A DNA stretch of 62,769 nt from Zavarzinella formosa DSM 19928. Its GTDB lineage: Bacteria > Planctomycetota > Planctomycetia > Gemmatales > Gemmataceae. The position numbers were made by a program, and so were the translations under genes. This document shows positions 35,453 to 44,152 of the stretch, piece after piece (position 1 is the stretch's first letter; each line of letters begins with the position of its first letter). The notes under the pieces were generated by a model. That model did no database searches, had not been told where the DNA came from, and saw nothing but the letters and a program-made list of their open reading frames with translations. The stretch covers positions 433,863 to 496,631 of the forward strand of contig NZ_JH636443.1 of the NCBI RefSeq assembly GCF_000255705.1, read 5' to 3'.

Positions 35453-37408
35453 ATGGCCTCTCCTGAGCAGTCCATCACGAGCATGTTGAAGGAAACCCGT
35501 TCCTTCCCGCCGACCGCGGAATTTTCGGCGCAAGCCCACGTCAAATCCGTCGCGGAGTATGAGGCTCTTTGGAAGCAGGGGAATGAGAATCCCGAGGCAT
35601 TCTGGGCCGAACAGGCGAAAAGCCTGCACTGGTTCAAACCGTGGGACACCACACTGGACTGGAAGGCCCCGCATGCCAAATGGTTCGTCGGCGGGAAGAC
35701 CAACGTCAGCTACAACTGCCTCGACCGGCATCTCGACGGCCCCCGCAAGAACAAGGCGGCGATCATCTGGGAAGGCGAGCCGGGCGACTCCCGCACGCTG
35801 ACCTTCCAGCAACTCCACCGCGAAACCTGCCTGTTCGCCAATGCCTTGAAGAAACTCGGCGTCGTCGCCGGGGACCGGGTGACGATCTACATGCCGATGA
35901 TCCCCGAGGCGGCCATCGCCATGCTGGCCTGCGCCCGCATCGGGGCGACGCACTCGGTGATCTTCGGCGGGTTCTCGGCCGAGGCGGTCGCCGACCGTAA
36001 CAACGACGCCCAAGCCAAGCTGGTCATCACGGCCGATGGCGGCTGGCGGCGCGGCAAGGTTGTCCCGTTGAAGGCCAACGTGGACGCGGCTTTGGCCAAA
36101 TCCCCCACGGTTGAAAAGTGCGTGGTGTTCAACCGCTGCAACCAAGCCGTCGAGATGAAGGCGGGCCGGGATGTCTGGTGGCATGAGATCGTCGCCGAGG
36201 AAAGCGTCGTCTGCCCGGCCGAACCGCTTGACAGCGAACATCCGCTGTTTGTGCTGTATACCTCTGGTTCGACCGGCAAGCCGAAGGGCATCCAGCACTC
36301 GACCGCCGGGTATCTGCTCGGCGTGAGCCTCACGCACAAGTGGGTCTTCGACATCAAGGAAGAGGACGTGTACTGGTGTACCGCCGATGTCGGCTGGGTC
36401 ACCGGGCACAGCTACATCGTGTACGGCCCGCTCGCCAACGGAACGACATGCGTGATGTACGAAGGCGCCCCGGACACGCCCAAGCAAGACCGCTTCTGGA
36501 GCATCATCGAAAAGTATGGCGTCACGGTGTTTTACACCGCCCCGACCGCCATCCGGGCATTCATCAAGTGGGGCGATCATCTGCCGAAAGCTCATGACCT
36601 GTCCAGCCTTCGGTTGCTCGGCAGCGTGGGCGAGCCGATCAACCCGGAAGCGTGGATGTGGTATCACGAAGTGATCGGCAATAAGAAATGCCCGATCGTG
36701 GATACGTGGTGGCAGACAGAAACCGGCTGCATCATGCTTTCGCCGTTGCCGGGGGCCATCGCCACCAAACCGGGAAGCGCCACCCGGCCGATTCCGGGGA
36801 TCGTCACCGAAGTCGTGGACAAGCACGGCACAACGGTTCCCGCGAACGAGGGGGGCTTCCTCGTCGTCCGCAAGCCGTGGCCCGCGATGTTGCGGACCAT
36901 CTTCAACGACGACGCCCGCTATCAGCAAACCTACTGGAGCCAAAACCCCGGCAATTACTTCACCGCCGACGGCGCCCGGTGCGACTCCGACGGTTACTTC
37001 TGGATCATGGGCCGCGTGGACGACGTGTTGAACGTCTCCGGCCACCGGCTCAGCACGATGGAAGTGGAAAGCGCCTTGGTGAATCACCCGAAAGTGGCCG
37101 AGGCCGCCGTCGTCGGCCGACCGGACGATCTGAAGGGAGAGGCCATCGCCGCCTTCGTGACCCTCAAGGCCGGTTTCGAGGGGAATGAAGCACTCAAGAA
37201 GGAACTGCGGGATCACGTCGCCCGGGAAATCGGGGCGCTGGCCCGCCCGGACGACGTGAAGTTCACCCCCAGCTTGCCAAAAACACGTTCCGGTAAAATC
37301 ATGCGCCGCCTCCTGCGTGACATCGCCGCCGGCCGCGTCACCTCCGGGGACACGACGACCTTGGAAGACATCGGCGTGCTGGCGAAGTTGCGGGAAGACG
37401 ACGAGTAA
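35453..37408 (+). CDS. acs: Acetyl-CoA synthetase (AMP-forming)
   Basis: A 651-residue acyl-adenylate enzyme that activates acetate to acetyl-CoA via acetyl-AMP in the cytoplasm. Evidence: the N-terminal ACAS domain ([19 protein letters not shown]), the P-loop [11 protein letters not shown] (269-279), [37 protein letters not shown], and the C-terminal SGKIMRR in which Lys615 is the catalytic, acetylatable lysine. Length matches the family. CGGAG lies 5-9 bases before the ATG. It follows eutC; the product of that lyase could be oxidised to acetate and activated here, although the linking dehydrogenase is absent locally. Confidence 0.96.
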   Translation: MASPEQSITSMLKETRSFPPTAEFSAQAHVKSVAEYEALWKQGNENPEAFWAEQAKSLHWFKPWDTTLDWKAPHAKWFVGGKTNVSYNCLDRHLDGPRKNKAAIIWEGEPGDSRTLTFQQLHRETCLFANALKKLGVVAGDRVTIYMPMIPEAAIAMLACARIGATHSVIFGGFSAEAVADRNNDAQAKLVITADGGWRRGKVVPLKANVDAALAKSPTVEKCVVFNRCNQAVEMKAGRDVWWHEIVAEESVVCPAEPLDSEHPLFVLYTSGSTGKPKGIQHSTAGYLLGVSLTHKWVFDIKEEDVYWCTADVGWVTGHSYIVYGPLANGTTCVMYEGAPDTPKQDRFWSIIEKYGVTVFYTAPTAIRAFIKWGDHLPKAHDLSSLRLLGSVGEPINPEAWMWYHEVIGNKKCPIVDTWWQTETGCIMLSPLPGAIATKPGSATRPIPGIVTEVVDKHGTTVPANEGGFLVVRKPWPAMLRTIFNDDARYQQTYWSQNPGNYFTADGARCDSDGYFWIMGRVDDVLNVSGHRLSTMEVESALVNHPKVAEAAVVGRPDDLKGEAIAAFVTLKAGFEGNEALKKELRDHVAREIGALARPDDVKFTPSLPKTRSGKIMRRLLRDIAAGRVTSGDTTTLEDIGVLAKLREDDE

Positions 37409-37417
37409 ATCCTTGGC

Positions 37418-37550
37418 GTGAAGCCGCGACGCGGAGGCTTTGCGCAGCGGAGCGCGTCCAGCGATGGTCACCGAATACTTGGATTCAAGGACTTGGGTGA
37501 CCATCGCTGGACGCGCTCCGCTGCGCAAAGCCTCCGCGTCGCGGCTTCAC
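37418..37550. repeat. Dispersed long hairpin, copy 2
   Basis: Arms of about 55 bases (GTGAAGCCGCGACGCGG to CCGCGTCGCGGCTTCAC) pair perfectly around a loop of about 23 bases. Same family as 31735-31867, with matched substitutions in both arms. It lies just after the acs stop and could act as its 3' hairpin. Confidence 0.92.
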
Positions 37551-37603
37551 GGCGGGGATGATCGCTGTGAAAATGAGAATGCCAGCCGTCTTGGGGACCG
37601 CCA

Positions 37604-38215
37604 ATGAGTTTTCAAGATTTCACGCTCGCCAGTGTTCAAGCTGAACTTGGCCTGAACATCGCCGATCAGGCCGATATGTTCCTTTCCGTGCCTCCCGTTG
37701 CATTGACCCCCGCGCTGGCCACCATGTTGCTGGCGTATGCCCCGCTGGCCATCGGCAATATCTCCGAGAAAGCCCGTTCGGAATGGTTGGTGGCCCCGCT
37801 GTTGGGAGAAGTCTGGCTGCGAAGCAATCATGAGATCAGCGTGATTTCAGGGGCCAGTCTCAACGTGGATGAAGCAGCCGGCCTCAAGGGGATTTGCGAT
37901 TTTATTCTCAGCCGGGGACGGCAACTATTCGCCGCTTCCGCGCCGATTGTCACCATTGTTGAAGCCAAACGAGACAGCATTTCGGACGGACTTGGCCAGT
38001 GCGCGGCGGAAATGGTCGCCGCCCAGCGGTTCAATCTCCGGGCCGGTCGGCCGATTGACCCGATATATGGTTGCGTCACCACCGGCACTTTTTGGCGGTT
38101 TCTTCGACTCCGGGGAACGGAACTTGACATTGATCTGACCGAATACCCCATTTCACAACCCGACCGCATTCTCGGCGTGTTGCTTCACTGCTGCGGCGTC
38201 ACGCTCTCCGCGTGA
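37604..38215 (+). CDS. PD-(D/E)XK nuclease-like protein
   Basis: A 203-residue protein. The segment GICDFILSRG, then IVTIVEAKRDSISDGLGQCAAEMVAAQRFN, gives a plausible PD-(D/E)XK site: Asp99, Glu120-Ala-Lys122 and Gln132, with Glu60 upstream. Nuclease-like proteins with this spacing are annotated in cyanobacteria and planctomycetes, often without known targets. There is no signal peptide. GGGGA lies about 6 bases before the ATG. It follows a dispersed hairpin and converges with the XPB helicase gene, with stop codons 12 bases apart. A role with that helicase is only a guess. Confidence 0.65.
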   Translation: MSFQDFTLASVQAELGLNIADQADMFLSVPPVALTPALATMLLAYAPLAIGNISEKARSEWLVAPLLGEVWLRSNHEISVISGASLNVDEAAGLKGICDFILSRGRQLFAASAPIVTIVEAKRDSISDGLGQCAAEMVAAQRFNLRAGRPIDPIYGCVTTGTFWRFLRLRGTELDIDLTEYPISQPDRILGVLLHCCGVTLSA

Positions 38216-38227
38216 TTCGCCGCCCGC

Positions 38228-40000
38228 TCACTTCATCACCGCATCGCTCGCAACCGTTTTGACCGTAGCCGGGGCCGGTTCGGTCGCGACGATGTTCATC
38301 AACTCGGATTCGTCCGCGATGGCGTAACTGTAACCTTGTTCCGTAAGGAACATTTGCCGGTGCTGGGCGAATTCCAGTTCTCGTGTGTCCCGTGTCACCA
38401 GTGTGTAGAAGTGGGCGGTTTCGCCGTTGGGCTTGGGGCGAAGCACCCGGCCGAGGCGCTGGGCTTCTTCCTGACGGGAGCCGAACGTCCCCGACACTTG
38501 AATCAGCACGTTGGCGTCCGGCAGGTCGATGGCGAAGTTGCCCACCTTGGACAGCACCAAGTGACGGAGTTCGCCACGCCGGAACTGGCCGTACAACTCT
38601 TCGCGTTCGTCGTTCTTCGTTGACCCGGTGATGAGCGGGAGGTTGAACCGTTCGCTCAGGCGTTTCAACTGGCTGATGTATTGCCCGATGATGATGACCC
38701 GCTCGTGGGCATGTCGTTTGAGCAATTGGGCGACAATGTCGTCCTTCGCCGGGTTTTCGCTGGCGATGCGGTATTTGTCCCGCAGTTCGGCGACGGCGTA
38801 TTCCATGCGGCCTTCCGAAGGGAGGGCCGTCCGGATTTCCGCGCAACTGGCCGAGGCAATCCAGCCCTGCGTTTCCAATTCCCGCCACGGCACGTCGTAC
38901 TTCTTCGGACCAATGAGGCTGAACACATCGCTTTCCCGGCCGTCTTCCCGCACCAGCGTGGCGGTGAGGCCCAACCGGCGGCGGGCCTGAATCTGGGCCG
39001 TCACGCGGAACACCGGGGCGGGGAGCAAGTGGACTTCGTCATAAATGATGAGGCCCCAGTCCCGCTCGCTGAAGAGCTTGAAGTGGGGGAAGTCTTCGTC
39101 CTTGTCCGGCCTGTAGGTGATGATCTGGTAGGTCGCCACGGTGACCTGGCCAATCTCCTTCTTGTCGCCGGTGTATTCGGTGACTTGGTCGTCCTTCAAG
39201 TCACTCTTGTCGAGAATCTCCCGTCGCCACTGCTTCACGGCCGTCACGCTGGTCGTCAGAACCAGCGTGGATTTTTGCACCAAGGACATCGCTACGATGC
39301 CGACAACCGTTTTGCCGGCCCCGCAAGGGAGGACGATGACGCCGCTGCCCCCCTTCACATCGCCCCCGGCGTAAAAGATGTCGGCCGATTCCCGTTGATA
39401 GTTCCGCACGTTGAAGGGCAGCCCCGAACGGGCGATGGTGCGGAGGGCCGTCGGCAGCGGCGTCCCCTCCACATAGCCCGCGAGATCTTCGGCCGGGTAA
39501 CCGACGGCGATCAGCGACAGTTTGATGACGCCCCGGTGGCCCGAATCAACCGCATAGCTGATCGTGTCCAGCTTTTCGCCGAGGTAAGCCTTCACCTTGG
39601 GCTGCCGGGCGAGTTCCTCCAAGAGGGCCTTTTCCTCGCACACCAGCCGCAGGCGTTTTTCGTCGAAGCGTTCGAGCTTCACCCGGCCATAGCGGGAGAC
39701 TGTTTCTTCGATGTCCGTCGGAATGTTCGGCGGCAGCGGGAACTTGGTGTACTTCTGAAGGACGGCGATCATCTCGGCCGAGGTGAATCCGGCGGCGGCC
39801 GCGTTCCACAGGGAGAGATTGGACAACCGGTAAGTGTGGATATGCTCGGGACTTTTTTCCAGCTCCGCGAACGGGGCGATGGCGTCGCGGGCCGCCGCAT
39901 AGCGGGGGTTGAACGTCTCCACCAAGATGGAGCGGTCCGGTTGCACGAACAGGGGGTTCGCGGGATCATACGCCGGGACGGGCGGTTTGGTGGCTGGCAT
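38228..40000 (-). CDS. XPB-type DNA repair helicase (SF2)
   Basis: A 590-residue helicase. Residues about 20-190 carry an N-terminal XPB-like domain. Walker A PCGAGKT (225-231), the DEVH box (321-324), LGLTATLVRED containing the XPB RED motif (351-353), and motif VI QRLGRVLRP (514-522) are all present, as is the YQRESADIF Q-type region. Bacterial XPB unwinds or remodels DNA during repair, and some bacterial forms work with a nuclease. Only two domains of sequence and no fused nuclease are seen here. The start has GAGAGAC upstream. It converges with a nuclease-like gene. Confidence 0.95.
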   Translation of the reverse strand: MPATKPPVPAYDPANPLFVQPDRSILVETFNPRYAAARDAIAPFAELEKSPEHIHTYRLSNLSLWNAAAAGFTSAEMIAVLQKYTKFPLPPNIPTDIEETVSRYGRVKLERFDEKRLRLVCEEKALLEELARQPKVKAYLGEKLDTISYAVDSGHRGVIKLSLIAVGYPAEDLAGYVEGTPLPTALRTIARSGLPFNVRNYQRESADIFYAGGDVKGGSGVIVLPCGAGKTVVGIVAMSLVQKSTLVLTTSVTAVKQWRREILDKSDLKDDQVTEYTGDKKEIGQVTVATYQIITYRPDKDEDFPHFKLFSERDWGLIIYDEVHLLPAPVFRVTAQIQARRRLGLTATLVREDGRESDVFSLIGPKKYDVPWRELETQGWIASASCAEIRTALPSEGRMEYAVAELRDKYRIASENPAKDDIVAQLLKRHAHERVIIIGQYISQLKRLSERFNLPLITGSTKNDEREELYGQFRRGELRHLVLSKVGNFAIDLPDANVLIQVSGTFGSRQEEAQRLGRVLRPKPNGETAHFYTLVTRDTRELEFAQHRQMFLTEQGYSYAIADESELMNIVATEPAPATVKTVASDAVMK

Positions 40001-40356
40001 CGGTGAAGCGGTCTCTCATCCGTGACCGGGGTGAAAGGGTAAGTTTAGGCAAGCGGCCAGCCGCACGCAAGATGAAGTGGGGGATCTGCCAATTCGTTGC
40101 CGGTTTTGCCGATTGTGACACCCAAACTGCGCAATCTTGCAACCCTGATGTGGAATTCTGTAACACCTACAAAAATCAAGGCCAATTTTTCAGGAGCGTC
40201 GGCGCGAATATCGGAAAGATGGGCAATTCAGCGAGAGTTCGATGCCCTGTCCAGATCACTATTTGGAAATATTTTGCATGCCGGATGCTTTGGCTCGGAC
40301 TTTGCAACCTATGTTTCTCACGAAGCGAATCAAAGACAACATCAAGGAAGATCATC
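40001..40356. other. Intergenic region upstream of csrA
   Basis: About 356 bases between the divergent starts of the XPB helicase and csrA genes. It is more A/T-rich towards csrA and must hold both promoters. I see no additional gene, RNA or strong hairpin. Confidence 0.5.
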
Positions 40357-40608
40357 ATGTTGGTTCTCACCCGCAAGCTCAACGAAGAAATCATCATCGG
40401 CGACAACATTCGGATCAAGATTGTCGCCGTCAACGGCGACCGGATCCGGGTGGGCATCGAAGCCCCGCGAGACGTGGCCGTCAATCGGGCCGAACTCCAA
40501 GCCCGCAAAACCAACAGCCCTTTGACACCGGTTCTCGCGGGCCGCTGTGAAGAATCGGTCGATCTGGGCGCCAGCCCGGTCCCTTCCGACGCTGACACGG
40601 CCCACTGA
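40357..40608 (+). CDS. csrA: CsrA-family RNA-binding global regulator
   Basis: An 83-residue protein. Residues 1-50 match CsrA closely (MLVLTRKLNEEIIIGDNIRIKIV, then GIEAPRDVAVNRAEL), including the conserved first strand and the Arg of VAVNR. CsrA binds GGA in mRNA leaders and controls translation, often of carbon storage, motility and surface genes. The tail after residue 55 is longer than in the 61-residue E. coli protein and is low in structure. AAGGAAG lies 6 bases before the ATG. GlgX and FlgM-like genes elsewhere in the window are the sort of function CsrA controls in other bacteria. Confidence 0.95.
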   Translation: MLVLTRKLNEEIIIGDNIRIKIVAVNGDRIRVGIEAPRDVAVNRAELQARKTNSPLTPVLAGRCEESVDLGASPVPSDADTAH

Positions 40609-40772
40609 GCCTGCCCCGCACAAGGACGGACTGCCGGAGCTTCATTGACACACACAACTTGATTGACACCCGCTCCGGTAGTCCGGCCCTTTTTCCAAAT
40701 GATCTTGGCCCCATCCACGATTGATCGGGTGTGGCCGCTCTCCAAAAGAATCACCTTGGACAACAAACAAAG

Positions 40773-40801
40773 AGAGCCGGACGCCTGTGGCGTCCGGCTC
40801 T
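40773..40801. terminator. Terminator between convergent csrA and MFS genes
   Basis: A 13-bp perfect stem (AGAGCCGGACGCC with its complement) and a 3-base TGT loop. On the minus strand it is followed by CTTTGTTTGTTG. It is 22 bases beyond the MFS stop and well after csrA. Confidence 0.8.
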
Positions 40802-40822
40802 TCTGATTTCATCCAGCCATCA

Positions 40823-42448
40823 TCAGATCGTCTCTTGCTTGTACCCGCCGGTCAGCTTGAAGAAGATAATCAGGAGCAGGTAACAGATCGCCATCGTCGC
40901 CGGGATGGCGGCGGTGACCAGCAGCGCGTGCTTTGCCCCGTAGGTCTTGGCTTCTTCGAGTTTCGGCAAATCGTTCGCCTCGTTCGGCAGACCTTGTTCC
41001 ATCCACCACTTCTTCTGGGCGTTCAGGTTCGCCTCCAGTTTGTCCTCGCCCTTGGCGTTGGGGTCTTTGGCCTTGGCGGCCGCGATGATATCCAGTTCTT
41101 CGTCGATCCCGATCTTCTTGGTCGGGTCTTTCTTCACCCCTTGGTAATCCTCAAGCACCTTGTACTTGCCATTGTCGATCCCGGCGACGAGCGGAGCCTT
41201 GTCGGGGGCAAATTGCGAAACAATCGGGAAGCCGGTCTTGGCCGGTTCGCCCTTGTCGTTCCGGGCTTCGTAGCGTTCGTAAGTCGCGGGGGATGTTTCC
41301 TCGATTTTCTGCACCGAGAAGTAATCCTGTTTGTAGCCGATGCCGGGGCCGCCGAGCATCCCGGCCGAGATCATGCCAATGCCGCCGCTGATGCCGAGAG
41401 CCAGTGCCCCGCCTTTGGGGAAGCGTTCGGAAATCACGCCCAGCATGGTCGGCCAGTAGAACGTCTTGCCGATGCCGTACACGGTGACAGCGGCAATCCA
41501 CGGCCATGTCGAGCTGCTGAAATCCAGCCCGAGCATGTACAGGCCAGCCGTGCCGAGGGTGGCGCTGAAGAACAACAAACCGAGCGGCGAGATCTGATGC
41601 ACAATCGGCCCGGCGAAGAATCGCAGGGTGAACATCATAATGTTCGTCCAAATGAAGGCCATGAGGGCCTTGTTTGCATCGCCCAACACTCGTTCGGTGA
41701 TATTCACGATCCAGCTATCGGTTCCGAGTTCCACATAGCCGACCATCGCGTGGATGACGAACAGGAACAACAGCACCGGGCTGAGCAGCGTCAGGATGCT
41801 GGTTCCCATCGAAATACCGGAGGCATGGGCCTCGGATCGCGGAAACGGCTTGTTGAACATCAGAATACCGTAAGCCAGCACCGGGATCAGGAACACGCCG
41901 AGCTTAAATTCCCAGCGGATCGGCTGGCCGACCTGTCCAAAGCCCAGCACAATCCCGGCCCCGAGGACCAAGCCCAGCGGCCAGCCGGCGTGCAGGATGT
42001 TCAACCAGTGGGTTTTGTTCTTGGGGAAGAGGGTGGCCGTCAGCGGATTGATGACCGCTTCGCACGTCCCGTTGCCGAAGGCGAAAAGCCACATCCCAAT
42101 ACTAAGACATGTGTAGGCACCTTCCTTGCCGTAGGCGGCGTAAACCGGCGTGGCAGCGAAGGTGACGATGGCGCTGGAGGCATGCAGCAAGAAAGCAACC
42201 AGCATCAGCTTGCCATAGCCGAACAGGTCGGCGAAGAAACTGAAGAAGATGATCGTCACGCCGAAGGCGAGCAGACCGCCCCCGGTGATGGTGCCGAGTT
42301 CGCTCTGCGTGAAGCTGAACTGCTGGCCCCAGTCCTTGAGGATGGCCCCGCGGACGGAGAAGCCGATGCCGGCGGCGATCAGCGTCATGAAACTGGCCCA
42401 GAACAAGATTTTTTCGTTCTTGCCCGGTTCGCTCGATGTCTGACTCAT
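40823..42448 (-). CDS. MFS transporter
   Basis: A 541-residue membrane protein with about twelve hydrophobic helices: FWASFMTLIAAGIGFSVRGAIL, LGTITGGGLLAFGVTIIFFSFFAD, MLVAFLLHASSAIVTFAATPVYA, WLFAFGNGTCEAVINPL and others. The layout resembles the nucleoside/sugar-type MFS branch. A long soluble insert (roughly residues 385-500) rich in Lys, Glu and Asp lies before the last hydrophobic segment and is unusual for the family. The substrate is unknown. I choose the ATG at 42448 (MSQTSSEPG); GGGGGTC lies 8-13 bases upstream. Confidence 0.85.
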   Translation of the reverse strand: MSQTSSEPGKNEKILFWASFMTLIAAGIGFSVRGAILKDWGQQFSFTQSELGTITGGGLLAFGVTIIFFSFFADLFGYGKLMLVAFLLHASSAIVTFAATPVYAAYGKEGAYTCLSIGMWLFAFGNGTCEAVINPLTATLFPKNKTHWLNILHAGWPLGLVLGAGIVLGFGQVGQPIRWEFKLGVFLIPVLAYGILMFNKPFPRSEAHASGISMGTSILTLLSPVLLFLFVIHAMVGYVELGTDSWIVNITERVLGDANKALMAFIWTNIMMFTLRFFAGPIVHQISPLGLLFFSATLGTAGLYMLGLDFSSSTWPWIAAVTVYGIGKTFYWPTMLGVISERFPKGGALALGISGGIGMISAGMLGGPGIGYKQDYFSVQKIEETSPATYERYEARNDKGEPAKTGFPIVSQFAPDKAPLVAGIDNGKYKVLEDYQGVKKDPTKKIGIDEELDIIAAAKAKDPNAKGEDKLEANLNAQKKWWMEQGLPNEANDLPKLEEAKTYGAKHALLVTAAIPATMAICYLLLIIFFKLTGGYKQETI

Positions 42449-42625
42449 GAAACGTAAGACCCCCAAGGGAGAGTTGGAAATTGCGGAAGGAAAATATTTC
42501 AGTCCTGTGGGGGATATTACCAGTGAAGGGGAAAGCAAGTCCAGCGTAAAAGATTGAGATGGGGCGAGTTGGAGATTTAAAGGAGCGTGAAATCGGAAGA
42601 GGAGACGTGAACTGATGGCCAGACC

Positions 42626-42658
42626 GGCGAGCTGGGTGGCGTCAGCGCCCGGCTCGCC
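42626..42658. repeat. Small GC-rich hairpin repeat after the VWA gene
   Basis: GGCGAGCTGGG pairs with CCCGGCTCGCC around GTGGCGTCAGCG, with one G-T pair. It sits 9 bases beyond the stop of the VWA gene and may terminate it. The same core (GCGAGCTGGGT-GCGT-GCCCGG) recurs in the arms flanking the SMI1 gene at 49290-50221. Confidence 0.7.
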
Positions 42659-42667
42659 ATGTTGCTT

Positions 42668-43900
42668 TTACGGCTTGCTTCGCCGGGCGTAGTTCGATTG
42701 CACGCTGGCGGTCTTGCGGAGCTTGTCCTTGTCCCCGGAGGCGAGGAGTTTCTTGATCTCCTCCAAGTCCTCGGTTTCACCGGCCCTTGTGAGGGAGGCG
42801 GGAGGCATCGCGCACACCATCGCGTCCATGTCTTGCACCAAGGCGGCGGTGCCGTGCATGTCGCCGCGATCCATGTGGGACATCGCCTCCCGTTTGAGCC
42901 GGGCGATTTGCAACACAGAGACTTGATCCGAAACGGTCACATCCTCGGCCAGTTTCATATAGGCATCGGTGGTGATCGCCGGGAGTTTCAGCGCCAGTTC
43001 AAGCGTCTGTCGGCCGGCTTTTTTGGGATTGTCCCATTCGAGAACGAACCGGGCGATCTCGGATTCGGCCGCCTGCGCCGGAACAGTGAACCGCACCAGC
43101 ACGTTGGTGGTCGCCCCGCCGATCAGGTTGGGAAGTTGATAGGCGCCGTCCCCGTTTTTGAGGAAGTCGTTCAACACATCCAAGCCGGTCGCCGCTTCGG
43201 GGAGTTTCACCCGGAGGGTCACGCTCGTCCCGGCGATGCCAACCAGTTCCTTCAATTCGGATTGGAAAATGTCCATGAGTTGGACCGGCGAACTGATGTA
43301 GTAGTAATTGCCGTCCCCGTGTTCGGCGATCTTTTCCAGCAGGTCTTCGTTGTAAGAATCGCCGACACCCATTGTTGTGGTACTGACACCCGCCTGGCTC
43401 AGAGCCTTGGCGGCCCCGGCCATCACGTCCGGGTTTGTCTCGCCGTGATTGGCCTGGCCATCCGAAAGGAGAATCACCCGGTTGGTGCCGTTGGCGATTT
43501 TGTTTTCCCGGACCTGTTTGCCCCCCTCGGCCCACCCGGCGAACAAGTCGGTGCTCCCCCGAGGCTGGACGGCATTAATAAGGGAGACAAGCGAAGAAGT
43601 GTTTTCAACGGGCCGACTGGGGACAAGTGTTTCGATTTGCTCGTCAAACACGGTGAAGGAAAAGCGGTCGTTGCGTTTGAGTTGTTGCACAAGGAAGACG
43701 GCTGCCTCGCGGGCGAACGACATTTTCTTGGCCTCGGCCATCGAACCGGAGCGGTCGAGGACCAAACCAATGTTCATCGGCGGTCGTTGGGTCAGAGTGT
43801 CTTCGGGCGGGGTGATGGCGAGCAACACGTCAAGGGTGGTCGGCGAATCGGATTTGACGGCCGGACGAAGGGGGACGATGTCCACGCGAGGCGTACTCAT
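42668..43900 (-). CDS. VWA-domain protein
   Basis: A 410-residue protein. The von Willebrand A domain (about 40-215) keeps the metal-ion adhesion site: D49-R-S51-G-S53, Thr in RGSTDLFAGW, and Asp in VILLSDGQ. The following region is a beta-sandwich-like part (SVTLRVKLPEAATGLDV, VRFTVPAQAAESEIARFVLEW) with a helical C-terminus. There is no signal peptide or transmembrane helix, so it is probably cytoplasmic. The architecture resembles the bacterial VWA/YfbK group. AAGGAG lies 7-12 bases before the ATG at 43900. No MoxR ATPase, a frequent partner of VWA proteins, is adjacent. Confidence 0.9.
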   Translation of the reverse strand: MSTPRVDIVPLRPAVKSDSPTTLDVLLAITPPEDTLTQRPPMNIGLVLDRSGSMAEAKKMSFAREAAVFLVQQLKRNDRFSFTVFDEQIETLVPSRPVENTSSLVSLINAVQPRGSTDLFAGWAEGGKQVRENKIANGTNRVILLSDGQANHGETNPDVMAGAAKALSQAGVSTTTMGVGDSYNEDLLEKIAEHGDGNYYYISSPVQLMDIFQSELKELVGIAGTSVTLRVKLPEAATGLDVLNDFLKNGDGAYQLPNLIGGATTNVLVRFTVPAQAAESEIARFVLEWDNPKKAGRQTLELALKLPAITTDAYMKLAEDVTVSDQVSVLQIARLKREAMSHMDRGDMHGTAALVQDMDAMVCAMPPASLTRAGETEDLEEIKKLLASGDKDKLRKTASVQSNYARRSKP

Positions 43901-44152
43901 GTGCAAACTCCTTGGGAAAGAAATGGAACCGAAAAGACGTGACGAACCGTGATTCCGCGATCATTGGACGTTTGAACGTCCGAATCTCGCCGACTCATAT
44001 TATCAGACGGGACAAGGAAATTGAAACCGGGTTCGGGCGGTGCCGCCAAAAATCGATTCTTCATCCTTCATTACATGAAGGTTGCTTTCCGCATTTTTCA
44101 TTGCGTCAGGTCATCCGGCGGTTAAGAATAACGTACCCGCCGGGAGAATCTC

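Noticed and set aside
35411-37528. 705-residue minus-strand frame opposite acetyl-CoA synthetase
   Set aside because: It mirrors a clearly recognised gene and includes a dispersed hairpin in its N-terminus.
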